Assembly (NCBI GenBank): GCA_002887195.1
Contig: PJAB01002084.1
Span: forward strand, 1-10,595
Origin: Chrysochromulina parva
Lineage: Eukaryota; Haptophyta; Prymnesiales; Chrysochromulinaceae
Reading direction: 5' to 3'
DNA: 10,595 nt
Part shown: positions 7,001 through 10,595 of the stretch, piece after piece
Position numbering within the stretch: the stretch's first letter is position 1
How the letters are laid out: each line of letters opens with the position of its first letter
The notes under the pieces: generated by a model
What the model was told of the DNA's origin: nothing
Database searches by the model: none
The model's input: the letters and a program-made list of their open reading frames with translations, nothing else
Translations under genes and position numbers: made by a program

Positions 7001-8569
7001 CATCACCGCGTGGCATCGGATTGCAGCCGTCGTGGGCGCCGCGGCATTCGCGATGTCAACCTTGAAGCCAATGCCATTCGAATGGGAGGAGAGACCACTT
7101 GAGCCCGTGGTGAGAAGTGCAAGCACTGAATCTACCGACTCGGCCGCCACCACCTCGCACCCGTAACAGTCAGTCACGTCGGCCGCCGTTGGCGCGGCCA
7201 CATTGGAGCCTGGTGCGGGGCTGTAGGCTAGGTAGAGGGTCACCCCCTCTTTCCAGCCCCTAAGCGCCACGTCCACTGTGTACGACTTTGAGAAGGATTT
7301 GGTCAGGATGTACGTTGCACCGAGGCCGCAGTCACGCAGTGGCGCAGACGCGGGCCATGGAGGGTAGGGCGGCGGATGCGGCGGGCTCGGCGGCGCCACG
7401 TAGGAACATGAGATGAAGGGGGCGGTGACCTTGGCGCCACTGTAGACGATGTTGAAGGCGCCTTTCTTGCCCGCGCCGCTGCTGCTGCCCACTCGCTCAA
7501 GTAGCTCGACCGTCGCCACACCATCGCTGCCGGCGCCCTCGGACCCTCCGCTCCATCCACTCTCGATACCAGCGCCACCGGCGCCCATTACGGCGCCCTG
7601 CTGGCCGGCGCCTTGGCCGGCGTCCTGGCCCTCGTCCTCGATTGCATGGCGTGCGGCTAGATCACTCACTGTGGGAAACACGAGGACCACAGAGGAGCTC
7701 ACCGAAACGACGTCGCGACCGGCGCCGAGAGCCACCGTGACGCGCACTCCGGCCTTCCACCGCTCGAAACTCACGGTGGCGCCGTATCGCTTCCCTTCTT
7801 TGAGATCGTTTGTAGGCGACCATGAGGCACCGAGCGCACAGATGATCGGCGGCGGTGGCGGCGCTGGAGGAGCTGGGACGCAGAGCACCTGGGGCGAGCC
7901 ACCGCCGCTGCCGCGCAAGCGCAGCGTGATCACACCCTTGCCGTCCGTGAGCGTCGGGCGCAGCAGCAGGAAGGGCGCCACGTACGAGATAAGCTCTGCA
8001 CCGTCGGCTTGGAGCATCTGGAGGCCCGGCTCGCTGCGGTAGTCGACCTGCACCGCAAAGCCTGGAGCGACGCCAGCGTTGCCTACTGTGACGAAGGCCT
8101 CGAAGCCGCCAGTCCAGCGCCGGCCCGTCTTGTACATGAAGGACGCGGTGCAGGCTGGAGGCGGCGGCGGCGGTGAGGGCGAATACGCGGCGAGGCCCGC
8201 ATCGAGGTCGCACGTGATGATTGGCATCGAGGGCAGGCCATCCGCTCGAAATGTAATTGTGCCCGGAGGGAAGCTTGGTAGCTTGAGGAGACGCTCCAAG
8301 GTTGGAGGGATGCCCAGGCGGAAGGCGACGACGCGCGATCCGGTTTCAATCGAGAGCGTCGCACCCACCGACACAGACGTGGGCCGTACACTGATAGCAT
8401 TCGTTCCAAAATCGAGAACAACCGTCTTGCCCGGTTGCCAGCGCGCGACATGCAGCGTCGCTTCGAAGTTGGAGCCTCCGTCATTGGATACGATCAATGA
8501 GGCGTGCGAACCGCAGGGCGCGAGAGCCGATGTGGTCGTGATCAAGAGAACGAGACATGCGACGTGCAT
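4064..8569 (-). CDS. Large modular surface protein: five CBM2-like modules, FN3 domains, SEA-like region, one TM
   Basis: This 1501-aa type I membrane protein is probably displayed on the cell surface or scales. Residues 1-17 (Met, then a hydrophobic core, ending ALA) are a signal peptide, which is why the start is the ATG at 8569 rather than a TTG at 8611. Five related modules follow, each with Cys at both ends: C19-C120, C140-C230, C244-C388, C414-C519 and C535-C632. They share [FY]-x-A-x-V, then usually W-x-x-G-x-x-V-x-[LV]-x-[YF] (W44, W271, W439, W570). Module 2 has W-x-G-G-F with N-x-G, as in carbohydrate-binding module family 2. Proline-rich linkers (130-139, 231-243, 392-408, 523-534, 638-670) separate them and look like extensin-type O-glycosylation targets. 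Two FN3 domains follow (about 674-768 and 774-890), then two divergent FN3-like segments (about 971-1071, split by a Gly-rich insert, and 1076-1114). A SEA-like membrane-proximal region spans about 1241-1366, interrupted by 22 glycines. The membrane span is about 1397-1418, and the cytosolic tail has a charged, coiled-coil-like segment (about 1428-1460). No enzymatic motif is visible. Role in adhesion or glycan binding is inferred. No intron is needed. Confidence 0.8.
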   Translation of the reverse strand: MHVACLVLLITTTSALAPCGSHASLIVSNDGGSNFEATLHVARWQPGKTVVLDFGTNAISVRPTSVSVGATLSIETGSRVVAFRLGIPPTLERLLKLPSFPPGTITFRADGLPSMPIITCDLDAGLAAYSPSPPPPPPACTASFMYKTGRRWTGGFEAFVTVGNAGVAPGFAVQVDYRSEPGLQMLQADGAELISYVAPFLLLRPTLTDGKGVITLRLRGSGGGSPQVLCVPAPPAPPPPPIICALGASWSPTNDLKEGKRYGATVSFERWKAGVRVTVALGAGRDVVSVSSSVVLVFPTVSDLAARHAIEDEGQDAGQGAGQQGAVMGAGGAGIESGWSGGSEGAGSDGVATVELLERVGSSSGAGKKGAFNIVYSGAKVTAPFISCSYVAPPSPPHPPPYPPWPASAPLRDCGLGATYILTKSFSKSYTVDVALRGWKEGVTLYLAYSPAPGSNVAAPTAADVTDCYGCEVVAAESVDSVLALLTTGSSGLSSHSNGIGFKVDIANAAAPTTAAIRCHAVMPPPPSPPPPPWCGLRPHYTLTGRKDDDKGRSGREGSLFEAEVSFDVWEAGAQVTLEYSSAFKVVSAWFAKQTLYTPTSSTFELLDLPTPPMKVKLSGRGNADVVPLIGCTSSVISPPRPPPLPPRPPPPPPRPPGGPPPPPAPLPPPYHAEPGEPHAPRATATSCHTVALEWEPPSLGAEGLPVVEYAVMYTDTITHIASGAVASPSFEVGGLAEKGQYTFNLRARNARGWSPPGQMSTLITMPSCGALKPQPPAKPTLVQIGSCSVGLRWALVSGRATGGAPILAYEARAWPTGVAHESRKMVATDVGAEMGATLSEATISRDCSSCTEATISGLQASTSYNLAVRVRNVLGWSELSETVVGRTPAASDNQKPSQPMPPRLLDPQNAPAAAPSDAPASIPSAKGTAPTPPALDAALDARIAELLDACDVVGMWMPGLRGGCDQDDHFTLEWRVGGSWQPVPPVAILMGAPADRGGGGGGTGTGGGGSGAGGGGSGAGGGGGGAALPLRSRVVGVRVGDAYKASTFRVIAHNAAGASLPSSPTEPLLPRTHSGAWATPPAVVATSSASFLVTWADESKCRPELTWTVTVYGAAKATVSGGPPTGMGHAVALGDQARVAAIGETDTVLNGAPSSDNDARDDIQGRVLSRGAKGASFAANSIRCPSACRFSVTPNLDEFGGHDGGGGSGTTVRQATPPRAVPVLSVPTAPLALLDPFFGTIRLELELARDFGSEDLLLVQQELLAQLAAVVHAPAERLLIAQAYAAGKFFVVDVLPSTDSKTARGGGGGGGGGGGGGGGGGGGGGGDASADELVQQLVQEASDVASPLFDQRVLGRLNGLKRIDGYGGALTEVVLLADVQSAGLGYAKTSIADVLKLVVFAGGVLLACGLCASILYGTCRVDGSQHPQIEDLQKAHKATKDKARQQREQASAEEKQSLAMAVDTDEAFFAALGPSLTAPNMAPMRSSRSCSSRSTRVELD
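4589..4654 (-). repeat. Triplet repeat encoding 22 consecutive glycines
   Basis: Read on the coding strand, 22 GGN codons (a mixture of GGC, GGA and GGG) run without interruption. The tract corresponds to residues about 1306-1327 of the surface protein, in what looks like a loop of the SEA-like membrane-proximal region. Such tracts change length easily by replication slippage in steps of whole codons. Confidence 0.9.
5492..5578 (-). repeat. Gly/Ser-rich low-complexity insert within an FN3-like domain
   Basis: Residues about 998-1026 of the surface protein are almost all Gly with interspersed Ser, Thr and Ala, including repeats of GGGGSGA. The DNA is built of GCC/GCCACC/GCCAGC-type triplets on the plus strand, with a 15-bp unit recognisable near 5508-5537. 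It interrupts a divergent FN3-like domain between a tryptophan-bearing strand region and the F-x-V-x-A-x-N strand, so it probably forms a flexible surface loop. Confidence 0.8.
5967..6050 (-). repeat. 19-bp inverted repeat interleaved with 16-bp direct repeat
   Basis: GCGAGATTGTAGCTCGTGC at 5967-5985 and GCACGAGCTACAATCTCGC at 6017-6035 are perfect reverse complements. CGAGATCGTGGCCTCG at 5999-6014 recurs identically at 6035-6050, a period of 36 bp. The combination adds 12 in-frame codons to the second FN3 domain of the surface protein. It duplicates the EATIS strand (residues 841-845 and 853-857) and creates a CSSC motif (848-851) encoded by the inverted arm. A template-switch replication error explains the arrangement best. 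Confidence 0.9.
6560..6658 (-). repeat. Longest proline-rich linker tract
   Basis: Residues about 638-670 of the surface protein are roughly three-quarters proline with Arg, Leu, Gly and Ala, and include PPRPPPLPPRPP. The tract joins the last CBM2-like module to the first FN3 domain and should be an extended polyproline II rod. Unlike the shorter linkers it contains several arginines. The plus strand here is very G-rich, with closely spaced runs of three to five G around 6576-6606. Confidence 0.85.
7602..7637 (-). repeat. Three 12-bp tandem units encoding a GQ[DG]A-type repeat
   Basis: Units TGGCCGGCGCCT (7602-7613), TGGCCGGCGTCC (7614-7625) and TGGCCCTCGTCC (7626-7637) follow each other. 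On the coding strand they give four-residue repeats in the EDEGQDAGQGAGQ stretch of the surface protein. This lies in a Gly/Ala-rich insert of roughly 40 residues (about 308-351) that makes the third CBM2-like module longer than its four siblings. Confidence 0.75.
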
Positions 8570-8770
8570 CGGTTCAAGATGTTTGGTGCATACACTCAAG
8601 ATTCGTTGCAAATTAAATGCATGCTACAAGGCCGGCGGTGATCGAGTATTTTTGGCCTGGTGGGTGTTGACTGCATGTGCTGACTGTGCTGACTGTGCAT
8701 GTGCCTGTGTGTACATGATGTTGGGTACATGATGTTAAACATGATGTTGGGTACATGATGTTGGGTCAGA
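8570..8770 (-). promoter_or_regulatory. Upstream region of the surface-protein gene with tandem repeats
   Basis: On the minus strand, the AT-rich GCATTTAATTTGC at 8620-8608 lies about 40-50 bp before the ATG at 8569 and is the best candidate for a core promoter element. Further upstream are a 9-bp unit TGACTGTGC repeated in tandem (about 8680-8697) and a 14-bp unit, GTACATGATGTTGG on the plus strand, repeated about four times at 8711-8764 (one copy shortened to 12 bp). Repeats of this kind could bind a regulator or be a simple minisatellite; the sequence does not tell. Confidence 0.4.
8711..8764. repeat. 14-bp minisatellite, about four copies
   Basis: Copies are at 8711-8724, 8725-8738 (ending TAA instead of TGG), 8739-8750 (two bases short) and 8751-8764. 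The core ACATGATGTT is kept in all four and holds the palindrome ACATGATGT with one central mismatch. The array is about 140-195 bp upstream of the surface-protein start codon. Confidence 0.85.
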
Positions 8771-9222
8771 ATCTCAGAAACCACCAGAGTGGCGTGCGAT
8801 GGTCCTCTGACCTCCCAACCGAACCAAAAGGCCAAGCAACCCAGCACGCGTTCCGCCGCGCCGGACTGGCCGGCAATTTAAGCCGGCACGTGAGCACTTG
8901 GGTTGGCCTGAGAAGTGAGGAATAAATCCCACCTGACCAGCCCTGCTCGCCTCGTAATTCGGTCGTTGCACGTTGGTCTCTGACTCTCGTCTTGTGACTT
9001 GTGCTTGACGTGACCTGTCGACGAGTCGACCCCGCCGCTCGCGCCTCGCGGTGCGGTCGGTGTAGTCGGTCGGACGGGAGGTCCCGCCGGGATCCGATCG
9101 GGGTGAGATCGGGGATGAAAAAGAGCCGGTTGAGCCGGTTGTGCGCGTACGCGTAACACTGACCCATGGTCGTCATCTGCACAGGCCCCGACAGCCAACA
9201 GTACGGGCTCATGACACACAGC
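8771..9222. other. Intergenic region, 3' flank of the YchF gene, no gene seen
   Basis: No convincing coding region or RNA gene lies here; small open frames on both strands have no recognisable motif. The visible structures are minor. GTCGAC occurs twice with two bases between at about 9018-9031, which is nearly palindromic. AGCCGGTTG occurs twice in tandem at 9124-9132 and 9133-9141. On the minus strand a short run of T at 9123-9117 follows the tandem repeat, about 100 bp after the YchF stop codon. Confidence 0.5.
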
Positions 9223-10467
9223 TCACACGTTGAACCGGAACAGCATCACATCGCCCTCCTGCACAACGTACTCCTTGCCTTCGCTGCGCACCTTGCCGTT
9301 CTCCTTGGCCGCCTTCTCACTGCCAGCGGCCACGAGGTCGGCGTACGCGACCGTCTCGGCACGGATGAACCCCCTTTCGAAGTCGGAATGGATGACGCCA
9401 GCCGCCTGTGGCGCCAACCACCCGTTCCGGATGGTCCAGGCCTTCGTCTCAGTCTCGCCCGAGGTGAAGTACGTGCGCAGGTTGAGTAGCTGGTACACCT
9501 GCACGATGAGCTTCTGCAGACCAGTCTCGCCACCCTCGACGCCCAGGTCCGCCAAAAAGGCCTCTCGCTCGTCCGCGTCCAGCTCGGCAAGCTCTGCCTC
9601 CACCTGCGCCGAAACGACCACGACCTTCGCGCCTTCCTTGTCGGCCTGGGCGCGCACGCGATCGACCATATCGTTGCCGCTCGCGAGGTCCGAATCCTGC
9701 ACGTTGGCCGCGTAGATCACCGGCTTCGCGGAGAGCAGCCCGAGACCCGAGACGCGCTTCTGCTCCTCCTCATCGAGCTGTGCCTTACGCGCGGGCTGGC
9801 CCTCGTTGAGCAGAGGCAAGATCTTCTCAAGCGCCGCGAGCTCCTCCGCGGCGCCCTCCTTCTTGCCTTTCGCGTCCTTGCGTGCCTTCTCGAGGCGCTT
9901 CTCGACCTGTGAGAGGTCAGCCAGGATGAGTTCGAGCGAGATCACATCAATGTCGCGCAGCGGGTCGACCGAGCCAGACACGTGGATGATGTTGGCGTCG
10001 TCGAAGCAGCGCACGACGTGCACGATGGCATCGCACTCGCGGATGTTGGCGAGAAATTGGTTGCCAAGGCCCTCGCCTTTGGAGGCTCCCTCCACCAGAC
10101 CCGCGATGTCCACAAACGACAGTGATGTCGGCACCTTCTTGACAGACTTGTTGATCTCAGCGAGCTTGTCCAGTCGCTTGTCGGGCACCGCGATGACGCC
10201 CGTGTTTGGCTCGATCGTGCAAAAGGGAAAGTTGGCTGCTTGCGCCTGCGGCCCTCCCATCAGCGCGTTGAAGAGCGTCGACTTGCCCACATTGGGCAGG
10301 CCGACGATGCCCGCCTTGAGTGCCATCATCCGGATCGGCCCACCTGTGCGGCTGAAGGCGCTCGCGCTCGCACCGACGCCGCCACGCACAAAGCTGGAGG
10401 TGTGCATGGATGTGCGGGTCCGCACGGCATGGCTCACGACGCTCGTGAGAGTCAAGAGAAGCGCCAT
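9223..10467 (-). CDS. ychF: YchF/OLA1-family ATPase/GTPase with organelle-targeting extension
   Basis: This 414-aa protein belongs to the YchF/OLA1 branch of the Obg family, P-loop NTPases that associate with ribosomes, bind ATP as well as or better than GTP, and act in translation and stress responses. The P-loop GLPNVGKS is at 56-63. DIAGL (120-124) is followed by a G-x-G-x-G-N-Q-F stretch, with no catalytic Gln, as usual in this family. The G4 motif is the divergent NVQD (255-258) rather than NKxD, and the G5-like SA is at 286-287. A helical insert spans about 170-235. The C-terminal TGS domain (about 328-412) has LRTYFTSG, RNGW, HSDFERGFIRAE and the terminal EGDVMLFRFNV. From Met47 onward the length (about 367 aa) matches bacterial YchF (363 aa). 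The first 46 residues are extra: a hydrophobic start (MALLLTLTSVVSHA), then a Ser/Arg-rich, acid-poor stretch with ASASAF near 33-38, like a plastid-targeting leader of a secondary-plastid alga. A mitochondrial leader is the alternative. The ATG at 10467 is the natural start. Confidence 0.95.
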   Translation of the reverse strand: MALLLTLTSVVSHAVRTRTSMHTSSFVRGGVGASASAFSRTGGPIRMMALKAGIVGLPNVGKSTLFNALMGGPQAQAANFPFCTIEPNTGVIAVPDKRLDKLAEINKSVKKVPTSLSFVDIAGLVEGASKGEGLGNQFLANIRECDAIVHVVRCFDDANIIHVSGSVDPLRDIDVISLELILADLSQVEKRLEKARKDAKGKKEGAAEELAALEKILPLLNEGQPARKAQLDEEEQKRVSGLGLLSAKPVIYAANVQDSDLASGNDMVDRVRAQADKEGAKVVVVSAQVEAELAELDADEREAFLADLGVEGGETGLQKLIVQVYQLLNLRTYFTSGETETKAWTIRNGWLAPQAAGVIHSDFERGFIRAETVAYADLVAAGSEKAAKENGKVRSEGKEYVVQEGDVMLFRFNV

Positions 10468-10595
10468 CGAAACTTTCCCAACCCTTTACAATTCCTGGGG
10501 GGATTCCTGGGGCCGCTTGGGAGCCGAAACCGAAACCCAGGAGTGATATTGGAGATGCGTGGAAAACTCTCGGAAATGTCCCAGGACGAAATCGT
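10468..10595 (-). promoter_or_regulatory. Upstream region of the YchF gene
   Basis: This 128-bp stretch precedes the ATG on the minus strand and runs to the window edge. ATTCCTGGGG (plus strand) occurs at 10491-10500 and again at 10503-10512. The minus strand between the repeat and the ATG reads TTGTAAAGGGTTGGGAAAG, a purine-rich leader. No clear TATA element is seen. Confidence 0.3.

Noticed and set aside
4064..8569. Pherophorin family assignment for the Pro-rich surface protein
   Set aside because: Proline linkers are similar, but the Cys pattern of the pherophorin domain is absent. The modules have one Cys at each end and a CBM2-like core.
8570..8611. Longer N-terminus for the surface protein starting at 8611
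   Set aside because: The codon there is TTG, not ATG, and the ATG at 8569 gives a clean signal peptide directly at the N-terminus.
8771..9222. tRNA or other RNA gene in the 8.8-9.2 kb gap
   Set aside because: No tRNA-like cloverleaf or convincing B-box with matching arms was found by eye on either strand; only short repeats are visible.

Overview
The window looks like nuclear DNA from a GC-rich, probably photosynthetic protist. A haptophyte-like or other secondary-plastid alga is my best guess, but the sequence alone does not prove this. The reasons are: long intron-free eukaryotic genes; a large secreted and membrane-anchored protein built of repeated carbohydrate-binding-like beta modules joined by proline-rich linkers, with fibronectin type III (FN3) domains and a single C-terminal membrane span; a fucosyltransferase-superfamily-like enzyme; and a YchF GTPase of bacterial type carrying an N-terminal targeting extension. 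No rRNA, tRNA, CRISPR, insertion sequence or viral gene was recognised.

Layout. 1-220 is G/T-rich upstream sequence ending in an imperfect 40-bp direct repeat that abuts an ATG. 221-1030 (+) encodes a 269-aa protein with a GQMF-type beta repeat and five short Cys clusters. 1031-1581 is the gap between two convergent genes and contains a perfect 10-bp inverted repeat. 1582-3888 (-) encodes a 768-aa protein resembling GT-B fold fucosyltransferases. 3889-4063 is a compact upstream region. 4064-8569 (-) encodes a 1501-aa modular cell-surface protein. 8570-9222 holds its upstream region, with a 14-bp tandem repeat, and the 3' flank of the last gene. 9223-10467 (-) encodes a 414-aa organelle-targeted YchF/OLA1-family ATPase/GTPase. 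10468-10595 is its upstream sequence.

The genes do not form an obvious pathway. The surface protein and the glycosyltransferase are tandem neighbours on the minus strand and both plausibly belong to the secretory or cell-surface compartment, but a functional link is only inference. The two observations I rate highest are the surface protein's domain architecture and a small in-frame 36-bp insertion in its second FN3 domain whose combined direct and inverted repeats look like a template-switch event. The Cys-cluster protein at the left end is the least explained gene. No complete new multi-gene system is evident. Start codons were placed at the first in-frame ATG, because the longer open frames of three genes begin at TTG or GTG, which is unlikely in a eukaryote.
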